Source: Aquila chrysaetos chrysaetos (lineage: Eukaryota > Chordata > Aves > Accipitriformes > Accipitridae). Taken from it: DNA of 64,000 nt. This document shows, piece after piece, positions 39,385 through 49,454 of the stretch. The notes beneath the pieces were generated by a model, which was given only the letters and a program-made list of their open reading frames with translations, was not told where the DNA came from and searched no databases. Made by a program: the position numbers and the translations under genes. The stretch is taken from NCBI RefSeq assembly GCF_900496995.4, contig NC_044007.1, forward strand, positions 73,260,742 to 73,324,741, written 5' to 3'. Position 1 is the first letter of the stretch. Each line of letters begins with the position of its first letter.

Positions 39385-41029
39385 AGAGAAATAAAAATTA
39401 ATCCTTCGCATTGTATTAGTCACTGCTTAATTACTACAGTACAGTGCTTGTTAACCAAGTCACTCAGGCACTTGTTCTCACAAAAAACAAAAGTTATCCC
39501 AAGGTGCTGGTGCAAGCGCTCTGGCCCACCTGCACCGCTCCAGGGGCAGGAAGGAGTCAGGTCCCAGCTCCAGACAACAGAAAAATCCCCAGCACATTTT
39601 CTTTTGCTAGGCAGAGGCTGGGAAAGAACATGGCACTCTTGTCGTCCGTGTGTCCCCCGTCCCCCCCCCCGTTCCTCCTCTGCAACCAAGTCCCCTAGGG
39701 GGCAAACATGGTTAAAAATGATAAAAACAGGCCCGCCCCCCAAAAAGGTGTTGAAGTTATTTTTGCTTTGTTGTGTTCAAAAAATGCTTTCCTTTTTTTT
39801 CCCCCTCCGCTATTAATAAATGGGACTATTTCATTTGCTGAAAATCTGTTGACTGATGAACACTGATTGTGTTTTAAATAGATATTATGTGACATCCCTG
39901 CTCTTCCACTCAGGAAAGGTAGAGTTCACACAAAACCTACCATCAACAAAGCCAGCAACTTGGCAACAAAATATGTGATATTGAAAGGTCCGTTGAAAAA
40001 TTTATTTTTAATTCAAAAATAAAGTCAGCAGAGGCCCTAATTGTAGCTATTATGAACATTTCATTAACAAGCCCAGACTGATTGACTGCACTGTAAAGCT
40101 CTCCTATTAAAGGAAGCCCAGAAATTCAATTTTTCCCATGCTTTTCTACTTCCAAAGCCCTCGGCTACTCCGTGTTAGAAAATAAGAAATAATTATATTT
40201 ATTCAAATTCCTTGATAGAATATTGAAGCCTGCTCAGATGAATACCTCTCCTAAATGAACACCATTACCAATAGATCAAAGAAGAAGAATGTCTAGCAAA
40301 TGAATGGGGCCGAGGGAATTAATAAAACGCACATCAAACGTTGAAAAGCTGAGGGGTTTGGTTTGGTTTTCTTTTCCTCTTTTTAATAGGAGCAGAGCGA
40401 TAAAGCAAAGTACGTAGTTGCCAAAATTCGTGAAAAGGCATCTTAAATAGGAGCGGGGGATAGCTGAAGTTCAGCACTTTTGAACGTCAGGCGGCATTCT
40501 GGAGCTGCTGGTTGAGATTTTTCACGTGACAACTCTTGACAGAGACATCTATTTTTTTATCCCCCCCCCCCCGGAAAGGGAAAAGTTTTCTTTCCTCCAG
40601 AAAAAAAAAAAACAAACCCAAACCAAAACAAAAAAAAACCTTCTAACACCGCCGAAGGCACAAGCGGCTCCCGAACACGGACACCGCTCCCTCACGGGAC
40701 GGCGACGGGCGAGGAGCTCCCGTCCCCTCAGCCCACGCCCGCCAAAACCCACCCGGTTCCCTCACCGCGGCCCCACCGCGACGGCGGCGCGAGCCCCCGC
40801 GGACACCCCACGCACCCCCCCCTTGCCCCGACCCACCAGCCCGGGGCACGGCGGGTCCGTCCCAGCCCGGAACCATGGTGCTACGGCCGCGGGTACCCGC
40901 CGGGCCTCGGCGAAACGCTGCACATCGCACCCACCCACACACACACACCACACACCCACCCCCCCACCCTTCTTCCCCTTCCCCTCGCCGGCTGCCGGAC
41001 CTGTCTGGCGGCGGCTTCCGTTCGGGGCC

Positions 41030-41109
41030 ATGGGGCGGCAGCGGCGGTTCCTGGAGGTGGCGGCGGAGGGGTTGACGGCCGCCTGCCCGGGCCAGGCGCG
41101 GTTCTTGCT
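41030..41109 (+). CDS. C18orf21: C18orf21/RMP24 coding exon 1
   Basis: This 80-nt coding part encodes residues 1-26 plus two bases of codon 27. It ends in CPGQARFLL, nearly identical to human CPGQARYLL. The donor GTAAGC follows directly, and without splicing the frame hits TAA at once. The frame is open upstream to about 40,526, but that extension is low-complexity and proline/arginine-rich, and the family starts at this methionine. Confidence 0.9.
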
Positions 41110-44100
41110 GTAAGCGGGACGCGGCGGGGCGGACGCGGCGGCCCCTCAGGGGCGGAGGGCGGGAAGCGAAAGCGGCGAGAGACGGCGCGCGCTGAGCGGG
41201 AAGGCGGGGGGGGGGGGGAGGGGGGGGGTGTAAGACAGAGCTGGGTGGTGACGCGGGCGGGCGGCCCCGCCCCCTGTCCTCGCGCCTGCCGCCGCGCGCG
41301 TGGCTCGGGGCCGGCGGGTGTGACGTGGCGCCGCTTGACGTGACGTGACGTGACGTGACGCGACGCTCTTGCCTTTCTCCCGCGCAGGTGGACGCTCCGC
41401 AACTGCCGAGGCGAGTGAGGAGGAGGAGGAGGAGGTGGTACCGCGGGGCGGGGAGGGGGGTCTCCTGCGGAGGGCAGGAGCGCGGCCCGAAGAACGCAAG
41501 TTTTCCCCCCTTTTTTTTTTTTTTTGTTGTTTTTTAATCCGTTTATCCCCAGCCCCAACAAAACTCCGGCAGGGCGCGCTGCGGGAGCAAGCGGCGTACC
41601 TGCTAGACGGCAGACGAGGCTTCGGCGTCGCCGATCTGGCAGAAGAGCTCCGCGCGGAATCGTGGGGCTCCGTCGTTAAAAGATTTTTAGGAAGGGATGG
41701 CAGTTTTTTTCGGGGAAGTTCGCAATTGCGTGAAGTTATGCCGTGAGTCGGCTTGGCGCGAGTTGCGCTCAGCTGAGCGCGTGGCGGTGCTCGGCTTCCT
41801 CTCGGGTTCTGGTTGTATCTGAAACAAAACAGAAACACTTCTACCTCGGTGATGTTAAAATAGAAACGTACCATTTTAATGTTTGCCTATGAAACGTAAT
41901 CACTTAATGTAAGTTTTACTCTCTTACCCTCATTAACCTGCAGATAATGAACTTGGATTAGAAAGGATATGTCCTTACTGCTTCCAGTTCCTGGTTCCTG
42001 ATAGCTACCGGGTGCGTCTCAAACCAAAGATGAAGGTGACTCCACAGATAGAGAGGGCTCTTAAACGAGAGGCGAAGAACCGTAAACTTAATATGAAACA
42101 GACAAAGCTTTTGAAGAAGTACAGGGAGTCAAGAAGCGTTCTGGTAAGGATTTTTACTTGGAACTGCCAAATACCTGGTATTTTCCCTGAAAACTTGCAG
42201 TGGCATAAAGAAGAAGGTATGGAAATCTTTCTCTTAGAAGAGGAGCTCACACCTACGCATTTCCTTTTTTCATGAGCACGTAACTCTTCCTTTCTTTTGG
42301 GATAACTTCTGTTCACAACCAACATTTAAAAAATCTACCCTCCACAACAGAGAGATCGTGAGCACAATGACAAGAACAGTAGGCTTCCCCCCTCAAAAAA
42401 AAAACAACCCCACATGTCGGAGAAGCTACACTAACAGCTCAGCCCTCCCTGTGATCTCTTTTAGCAGCCGTCTGGGTGGACGCTGCAGATGTCTAAGATC
42501 TTGCTGAAAATTAAGTAATTTCTTCCCGCCAGGAAGCTCTGGCATTTCCACTGTCAGCTACTGTATCGTTTGCATAGCTTTGCGAAAAATGGCAGGAGTG
42601 GCAGATTTTTGCCTGTTCCTTTTTTACTATGAATGTGGCAGAACTAGGACCGGGTAATTCTGCTAGATGCAGAGCCTTAATACAGCCGTGTAGATCCTAA
42701 AATCCGTTAGAATCCGTACAAATCCATTGCTAAGAATACCCCAAAACATACCTAAGAAGAAGAACATGCCATTGGCTGAAGTCAGGCTGGTTTTGCTAGT
42801 ACATGTAGCTTGACATTTACTGCCTTTGTTTCAGCTCTGAAGAAGGGCTTGAGTGACCGACAGGTTGTCAGGTTTTTTTTCAGTTTTATCAGTTAGTTGC
42901 GTGAAAACGTATTTGCTCAACTTAACGAGCTTCGTTTCATTTATTTCGGTAGACTCTCATGGCTACATCAGATTCTTGCTACCTTCTGTAAGAATGGAAT
43001 TTTCTACATTTGTCTGAATATTAGTGTTTATAGGAAGTCTTTCAAAACCGAACCACATAGGTAATTTAAACAAGTTAATGTTGCTCTTTGGGCTTCAGTT
43101 CTTTTTCCTAAAATTACTCAGGAATGTAAGGTTTAATTACTATTTTTTATACTAATTACTATTATTTGAAGAATAGTAGTATACATTTAACCTAGTGTTG
43201 CCAGGGCATGCAGTACTATTAAAACAGGTTATGTGAATGGATGTTTTGATAAATGAGACAGCACCCTGTTGTGCTCAGCAGTTGCTGGCACACTTGGCAT
43301 TTTCTCAGATGAGAGTCTGCTGCTCTGGGGAGTAAAATCTGCGAAAGCAAAAATTATTAAAGAGTCAGTAACACAAAATTAAACTGAGGAAGTATCACAG
43401 AGGCTCTCGGCTGTCAGGGCAAAATAAGGCACTCCAGAAAGGCACCTTTGCTATTACTCTCCAAATTGTAGATCATAGCTGAGCAGCAGAAAGGGCATCT
43501 GAGAAGCTGGAATCTTTGCTTTATTTTTCTGGGATCACAAACGTTTAGTGTACATTAAGAACTGTCTCTTCAGACAACTGATGAGCAGTGTCCTACGGAA
43601 CTATGGGCTCTTAGATTTATTCTGTAGCTGGAGAGGTTTGTAGGACGCAGTGTGCATTCATATGAGTAGTTTAAAATTCAGTTTTAAATAGGTCCAGTTT
43701 AAACTGGGTAATATTCTAATCTTGGGATGTAATTACAGTTTGCTGCACTTGTTTTCTGCTCAGGTCTGTTTGCATTTGTGCTGTGGATTATGATTTAAGT
43801 ATTTCTGGTCTTAAGCATTTAAAATACTGTCAGCAACTGACAGCTTTCAAAATTAGCAATGTAGATTCCTATAATCTAATACCTGAGACCTGTGAAAATG
43901 AAAATCTGAGCGTGGTTGAAAATTAAACCAAGCAACAGTGTGACAGGTTGTGCCTCCGATACCTTTCTTAGCAAGCAGAACTTGATTTGTGAATGCTTCT
44001 GCCATGGAAAGGCGTATAACATAGGAACTATTTTAGGACTTTTAAAATTTTTGGAGTTAACTGCATATGCAATTCAGGGAATGGAAACTAGCTATGCAGT

Positions 44101-46106
44101 GCTATGATTAATCCTCTAATTCCTGCATTGTAAGGTGTTCACCTCTATATTCCGTGGAGTGCTAAGTCGTCATGTGATGCCGTTTTGTTTTTTTTTTCCC
44201 GTCTGAATTTCATTTAGAAGAACTAAAAATACATCAATACCTGAGCTGTATAAGTTAATGATCTTTCTCTTTTTTAGTTTGTTAGGCTGACAAAATAATG
44301 TCTAGAGACAGTCAAAACACTTAACTGAAAACATTTCGTTTCTGCGTTTCTGAATGTAATTCTTTCTAAGCAATCTGAATTTAGGTAAATTTACACACTT
44401 TGAAATGAAGAATGACTTAGTATAGATGTTTTCAAAACTGCTTAAGACACGTTTGTGACATTCTTTTGAGTACGTTTTTTTAACCCGAAACATCACGTAA
44501 CTGTGTTTTTCAGTCAGTGTAGTTGTGTGCCTCAAAAAGTTGTCTGGCTGTATTACTCTCCTGTCTCTTAATAAGAGTAGTTGCCATGGCAGTAAGGGAT
44601 ATTAGGAATATCTGACGGTCTCTGTGACTGTCTGACAGTATCAGTTCTGATGCACCTCTGCAACATACTGTGCTGCTGGAAGTTCCCTGCAGCCTAGAAG
44701 TAAACAGAAGAGAAAGTGCCTTTTGTTTAGAACCTCCTCTGTATTGTAATAAGTATTTTTGCACTAACAGAAAGCCTCTTCTTTGTTCACTGAGACTTGC
44801 TGTCACTAGTTATGGATGACTATTTTTGAGAGTTTGGTAATTTAAATACTTTATCTCAAGACTCAGTGTGTAATGTAACTTCATCAGGGGTAGAATATGC
44901 TAATGAATTTAGATCACACTGTATGTCATGTTTTTTAACAAAATACGAATACCCCTAATGTATACTCAAGATAGCATATATCCAGTTCAGGTGCTGTTTC
45001 ATCTTTCTGTTTTGACAGGGTTGTTTTCTATATTTCACTGTACAACGTTACATTCAGAATTACGGGTCTCTTGAAATTAGTTGCTAAAGGATTGGAGTAA
45101 TTTCTAGATAAACCCATAGGACGTGTTTGGCTTAAGAAGCCTGAATAAAAATACTAGGTGTAAAGTATGTGTTGCTTTTTAATAGCTGGTGTTTCACTTA
45201 AGCAAATTTTTGTGTCATGATATTCGGAGAATAGTTTGGGTAATTCTTACAATGGCTTTATAACATAGGGGTGGAAAGACTGAAAGAATGGTTGATATTT
45301 TCTTTCTTCTCTCCATAGCTGGTTACTTGCAACTCATGCAACAAAACAACAAGACATTATGGTAAAAGCAGGGATTTTCTGGCTACCAAGACACAAAATT
45401 CTGGCACTCCAAGTATTCAGTCTAGCCTGAGGACACCAGATGTGTCCAAAATTCCGTCTGCAAACAAAGTGACACCTGTAAGCTGCAGTAGGTTGGGATC
45501 TAAAGGGAACAGTCCCTCATCACTTCCCAGGTACCTGTTTCTCTCCTATTTAAAGAGGCACTTTGCTGAGTAGAGTGTATTACGTCTTGCTGGGAAAGGG
45601 TGTCATGTACTGATTTCAGATCAGTCACTGCTTAAACTTTCAATTGATAACTATGTATTTTTCTTCAGTGCTCTGATTGAGGAGATCAATTTTAACTTTC
45701 CAGCCTTTCAAATCCAAGGTTCTAATGAAAAGCGACTATGGGCAAAGAATGCCCCATTATTTTTTTGTCATTAATGTGAAATGTCTTAAAATCTTCATAA
45801 CAAAGTTACACATCTGACTGCTCCCTTTCACATGAAAATACACTATTTACGTTCAAAATGTTTCACTCAAATTGTACGTGTGCACTTTCATAGTTACTTT
45901 ATGTTAATTCTCATTCCTCACCTTTAAGACATTTGAGTCTTTTGTTTTTCAGAACACGTGTATCCGGACAGGCGACAACCAGCTCTGCTTCCAAGACTCC
46001 CCGAAACTCCAGATTTCACTTTTCTAAGCTAAAACGGATGCTTAACCTAGAAGAAAAAGAGAAAAGCCAGAAGGCAGATTTGAAAACCTTCTTGACTTTA
46101 CTTTAG
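41030..46106 (+). CDS. C18orf21: RNase MRP subunit RMP24 (C18orf21 orthologue), complete five-exon gene
   Basis: The coding sequence joins 41030-41109, 41388-41410, 41944-42143, 45319-45530 and 45953-46106: 669 nt, 222 residues plus TAG. The human protein is about 220 residues. The start has a strong Kozak context (GCCATGG) and gives MGRQRRFLEVAAEGL, matching the human N-terminus (ATG, a basic patch, then F/YLEAAA). Two CxxC pairs, C44-PY-C47 and C105-NS-C108, are separated by a long basic segment (about residues 56-98) and probably form a zinc-ribbon-like fold. The C-terminus has the conserved FSKLKRML and a final LKTFLTLL. Family knowledge: the human protein (UPF0711/DUF4674) was recently shown to be a nucleolar RNase MRP subunit, needed for pre-rRNA processing, and is called RMP24. 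Introns are 278, 533, 3175 and 422 bp; all end in AG and all but intron 2 start with GT. The orthology rests on recall of the human protein and on convergence with RPRD1A. Confidence 0.93.
41321..41365 (+). promoter_or_regulatory. Tandem TGACG (CRE/ATF-like) array in intron 1
   Basis: Five perfect, back-to-back copies of TGACG occupy 41336-41360. A further TGACGTGG sits at 41321 and a degenerate CGACG at 41361. The junctions create repeated TGACGTGA words, close to the CREB/ATF octamer, and TGACGTGG resembles the ATF6/XBP1 UPR element. The site lies in the CpG island about 300 bases downstream of the start codon. Its regulatory role is inference. Confidence 0.5.
41388..41410 (+). CDS. C18orf21: C18orf21/RMP24 exon 2, 23-nt microexon with GC donor
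   Basis: The acceptor is a pyrimidine run ending CGCGCAG. The exon contributes LWTLRNCR and the first base of D35. Its 3' border reads GAG|GCGAGT, a GC-AG type donor. The nearby GT choices fail: ending before GTGAGG puts exon 3 into a TAA, and ending later passes a TGA. With the GC donor, the stretch from LLW to CPYC is 22 residues, exactly the length in the human protein as I recall it, and the W is conserved. Confidence 0.78.
41944..42143 (+). CDS. C18orf21: C18orf21/RMP24 coding exon 3
   Basis: This 200-nt exon follows acceptor AACCTGCAG and ends at donor GTAAGG. It encodes residues 35-101 and carries the first CxxC pair (ICPYCFQFLV), then RVRLKPK, which is identical to the human protein, and a strongly basic, probably helical stretch ending SRSVL. 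This is the best-conserved part of the protein. Confidence 0.93.
42144..45318 (+). other. C18orf21: C18orf21/RMP24 intron 3
   Basis: A 3,175-bp GT...AG intron. It is AT-rich with one A-run near 42,398-42,407, and has no recognisable repeat family, RNA gene or coding exon. Confidence 0.85.
45319..45530 (+). CDS. C18orf21: C18orf21/RMP24 coding exon 4
   Basis: This 212-nt exon follows acceptor CTCTCCATAG and ends at donor GTACCT. It encodes residues 102-171 plus two bases. It opens with LVTCNSCNKT, the second CxxC pair, and then RHYGKSRDF, which matches human KHHGKSRSF. The rest is a Ser/Thr/Lys-rich, probably disordered linker that is poorly conserved. Confidence 0.92.
45953..46106 (+). CDS. 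C18orf21: C18orf21/RMP24 coding exon 5 with stop
   Basis: This exon follows a TTTTGTTTTTCAG acceptor. It completes codon 172 (AGA), then encodes a Ser/Thr linker, the conserved FSKLKRMLNLEE helix and the C-terminal LKTFLTLL before TAG at 46104-46106. The human counterpart has FSQLKMLLSQNE and FRNFLSSLK in the same order. Confidence 0.92.
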
Positions 46107-46125
46107 TTGCACGTTATTTCAAAGT

Positions 46126-46131
46126 AATAAA
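46126..46131 (+). terminator. C18orf21: Poly(A) signal of C18orf21/RMP24
   Basis: A canonical AATAAA lies 20 bases after the stop codon, so the 3' UTR would be only about 40-45 nt. A T-rich stretch with GT (about 46,146-46,160) follows as a possible downstream element. Confidence 0.75.
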
Positions 46132-46229
46132 GATTACAGCAATAAGTATTGTTCCAGTTTTAGTAAATCAACGAAGTGATTTCTTTAAAACTCAAGCTAA
46201 CAGCATGTACCCTGTGAAAGCATAGACTA

Positions 46230-46283
46230 TATTTTTTAGAAGGACGCTCTAAGGGGTATTTTTTAGAAGGAAGCTCTAAGGGG
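46230..46283 (+). repeat. 27-bp direct tandem duplication
   Basis: Two adjacent 27-bp copies (46230-46256 and 46257-46283) beginning TATTTTTTAGAAGGA differ at one base (ACGC versus AAGC). They lie about 100 bp beyond the C18orf21 poly(A) signal. Confidence 0.9.
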
Positions 46284-48504
46284 ACTGATTGTCTGCAAGG
46301 GAGAGATGAGAAAATAGCCAGTCTAATATGCTTGGGAATCTTGAACATGTTTTGCAGTCTCTAGTAGCCCAAGAATTAAAAACCAGGATCTACCCTTTGA
46401 GGAAGCTGACAGTACTGGATCCATCAGTGGGTCCAGCAGGACCAGCAGATAGGTTGGCAGACCTGAAAGCAGTTTGGGGGTGGGGAGGTTGCAGTTTGCT
46501 CCATCTCACTCTCCCACTGTTTTTAAGATAATGCATCACAACAGAATTTAAAAGATCTCATCCTTGCTTTGCATGTTTCAGTAAAACTAAGACACTTTCA
46601 CTGGCACTTTCTGCAGGTACGCTACGTTCAAGGCTGTAATGTAGTGTCCTGTAGTGTCGCTGTCTTTTGATACCTAATTTAAGCACAGACTTTAACACGG
46701 CCTTTACAAAGGTTCCAAAATAACTTACTTTTTTATTCCTTAAGACAGCACTCATATACAAAGAGAAAACAGTGTATCACCAGATTAAGTTTCTTCTTTT
46801 TCTTAAGAATGTTCTCTGTGATTTGAACTGCGGACGATACTGGTCTCAGGATAACGCAGAACCTTGTAAAGCTGCTCTAATGTGGGATGCTCTCAATACC
46901 AACTGACAGCTCCACACTATCAGAGTGCTGTCGGCACCCTGATTTGTTACTGCCACGAGAGTGGCACAGTCATAAAGAATAGGGGATGCTTCCTTTCCAG
47001 TTGCTCTGGTGCTACTAAAATGGGTCACTTTTGTCTCATTCAGAAATGACTAAGGAGAGAACCTCTTTCTTAAATGTCTTTCGGCTTTATCAGGTGTCAA
47101 GAGTTCAGAGTCTCGAAAACCAGGTTTGCCCTGGATAGTAGTGAACTCGTTGCACCGAAGTGTTTTGATGTGAATAGACAATTGTCGAGGTTAAAGCGGT
47201 CTCTGCTGTCAGATTTTACACTGTCAAGTTGGCACAGAGGTGAGAAAGGACAGCAGAAAGTCACTGTTCAGTACGTAGTTCGTGGCCTGCCCTGTGTATA
47301 GCCTGCAGTGACGGTTCTGCAAATTGTGCTTCAGAGTTCTCCTCTGAAAAGAGAATCAGTCTGTTAAAAACATTTAAATTCTTGGGTTTAAAGGTCTGTA
47401 TTTTCCTTTTTTTTTTGTGTTTATTCTAATGAATAGTTTCCTTTAAGTGTATTCACACTCAATGAACACCACTTAAGAAATAGGACCAGCAGGTAAGTTG
47501 GCAGACTTGAAAGCAATCCGGGGCAGGGGAGAATAGTTGCAAATTCTACTTACAGTCTCAAAGATTGGCATGTAACCTTTTTATATCTATATGTGCTGTA
47601 CACTTGCACAATAAATTTGAAAGGTTCACTGCTGTTTGTTCCTTAGGTACGTGTAGGATCAAATTAACTGTCATTCTTTGATCAAAGTATGGACCTTGGA
47701 GTTACGCCTTTTCCAATGTAGAATTGGCATTAATTCACCTGTTGTTGCTCTTATTTATGATCCAGTCCCTGGAAAAATACTTCAATCTTGTTGATGGAAA
47801 ATGTGCATTATACAAAAGTATTTGAAAAATAAGTTTTGCAATAATTTTTTAATATAAAAGTACACATATTAGGTACTCTACTGCTGTGCTGCTTATGATG
47901 AGGCTTACGTGAAACCAGCATGGGCATCTGCTATGTTTTAAGGTGCACCAACATTAATGTGTGTGTTAGAGCAAATCAAGAGTATGCTTTTGAAGCAGAG
48001 CTCCCAATTGTCCCTGTTTACTGTGCGTTTTACGCAATACCAAGTGGCCTTTGAGTACACGCAGTCTACCCACAGGATCACAGGAGAGCTAGTCAGAAGT
48101 ACGCACCTCCAAGAGGTGTAGCGTGGTTGGCAGGCACTGAGCTTCAGGTATCCTGCACTCCAGGTCCCTTACTATTGCAAAGTGCTATTTGTTAAGGTAG
48201 TCTTCTTGTGCTCCAAACACCATCTTTTTCTTTGTAATTACCAGAGTTGTCAGACATGTCCACGTGTGGTGGTGTAAGGGATCGCTAGTGCAAGCTATCA
48301 GACTTTACTGTGGAAAAAAGAAAAAAAAAAAAAAACAACCAACAGTATGTGCCATTCCTTGTTTTACAAGTGTGCTTCAAAATGCTGGGCAGAAATAATG
48401 TTGGCATTTTCTATCTATCTGAAGTGCTTTTATGTTATTCCTAAGCCTCTAATACAGTCTTTTTCTGTTCCTGGACTTTCACAGAATCAATGTATTGAAA
48501 ACCA

Positions 48505-48660
48505 TATATAGAGAGATACGCACACGTATATATGTTTATACATATCTGTATCCATGATGTATATAGGTATAGACATGTATACACACATCAGATGCATATA
48601 TATGTATACACCTAAATATATACACACACATATCTATATACACATCTACACGCACCTGAG
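48505..48660. repeat. Compound AT/CA microsatellite
   Basis: An interrupted run of TATA, CACA and GTATA steps, including ATATAT, GTATACACAC and ATATACACACACA blocks. It is low-complexity and lies in the spacer between the two convergent genes. Confidence 0.75.
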
Positions 48661-48818
48661 GTACTCTTCCCTTCAGAATGTATTACATTCCTGTACTCGA
48701 TGAAACACTGGAGGTTAACTGCCGGCTGGAACAGACTATTGCTGAGCCTCCGCGCCGAACCTCTGCCATGCAGCATTACTGGTTTGCGTTGGAAGAATGA
48801 CTCTAGAGAGAGGAAACA

Positions 48819-48840
48819 GCCTCGCTGAGTTCAGCGAGGC
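48819..48840. repeat. Perfect inverted repeat, 10-bp arms
   Basis: Arms GCCTCGCTGA and TCAGCGAGGC are separated by GT. The GC-rich stem sits in the spacer between the convergent genes C18orf21 and RPRD1A, on the downstream side of both. Confidence 0.85.
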
Positions 48841-49454
48841 CAGAATTTCACCCAGACTTTGTAAAGCAAGACCAAGAAGGTTCTCTGTTAGCATACAGCC
48901 CTGCGTACAGGCATTTAATTATAGAGTGAGAGTTATTTCCCAGCTCATACAAATTCTACTTAGGCAATGGTATGTATATCACTGACAGTAATAGCATTAT
49001 ACCATGTATTGAAAATGTTACAAAGCGTGTCTTCGTATAACCAGCTCAACAAAAGCGTGTTTTATTTTGAAACATCAGTTTGAGCCATTTTCCCATTTTT
49101 GAGAATTCGGAACCTCAAGCTGGCATATCGCAGCCGGTTCCCCCACACCCAGCCCCGTCTGAAGAAACACAAACTTCAGCCAAACTAGATGGTATGTGAA
49201 CAGTATTTCTTTTTAAGAAATTTACAGTTCTAGAGCTATGACCTCAAACTTCTTAATGCACTGCTTCCTCACTGAAAATTGTCACACAAAATACAAATGC
49301 AGAGAGTAATAAACTTCAAAATTAGCATTGACCATTTCCCCAGCATCACTATGAGATTTTGGTTGACTCCTAAGTAAGTATAGTGAGCAGTTTACATTAA
49401 AGCCATTTCACACCAAGAGATTGAGTAGGCAAGCAATAAACAATGATTTCAAAG

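Larger units (their letters stand above)
28151..40600. other. Intergenic upstream of C18orf21
   Basis: No gene seen. Named contents are an ancient repeat scrap near 29,955, poly(T) runs (29,703 and 32,059), poly(G) runs (35,281 and 39,369), a CR1 tail (35,385-35,466) and poly(C) runs (39,661-39,670 and 40,561-40,572). The rest is AT-rich sequence with only short chance frames. Confidence 0.65.
40640..41795 (+). promoter_or_regulatory. CpG-island promoter of C18orf21/RMP24
   Basis: GC content and CpG density rise abruptly after an A-rich stretch at about 40,590-40,640 and fall again near 41,795. The island spans the presumed transcription start, exon 1, intron 1, exon 2 and the first part of intron 2. 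No TATA box is obvious upstream of the ATG, as expected for a housekeeping gene. The island contains poly(C) and poly(G) runs, a CA-rich stretch (40,938-40,975), GC boxes and a TGACG array in intron 1. Start-site positions cannot be read from sequence alone. Confidence 0.82.
46150..49454. other. Spacer between the 3' ends of C18orf21 and RPRD1A
   Basis: About 3.3 kb between the two poly(A) signals. It contains the 27-bp duplication (46,230), a related pair of about 45-60 bp segments (46,437 and 47,482), an A run near 48,317-48,335, the AT/CA microsatellite and the perfect inverted repeat (48,819). Frames at 46,846-47,028 (minus) and 47,074-47,301 (plus) are open but unrecognised. Confidence 0.6.

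Noticed and set aside
1-40600. miR-187 hairpin, which lies upstream of C18orf21 in human
   Set aside because: I looked by eye for its mature sequence and complement and did not find them. It may lie left of the window or be missed by reading.
40526-41113. N-terminal extension of C18orf21 to an ATG at 40,526
   Set aside because: The frame is open, but the translation is low-complexity (poly-Lys, poly-Pro, His/Thr repeats). The family starts at the ATG at 41,030, which has a good Kozak context.
41146-41874. 242-codon and 226-codon minus-strand frames across the CpG island (41,146-41,874 and 40,881-41,561)
   Set aside because: They are the longest frames in the window but are Pro/Arg/Ser-rich low-complexity products of GC-rich DNA, run straight through the C18orf21 exons and splice sites in antisense, and match no protein I know.
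46846-47301. Small frames in the spacer (46,846-47,028 minus; 47,074-47,301 plus)
   Set aside because: Protein-like at first glance, but no family recognised and no splice or poly(A) logic linking them to a gene.
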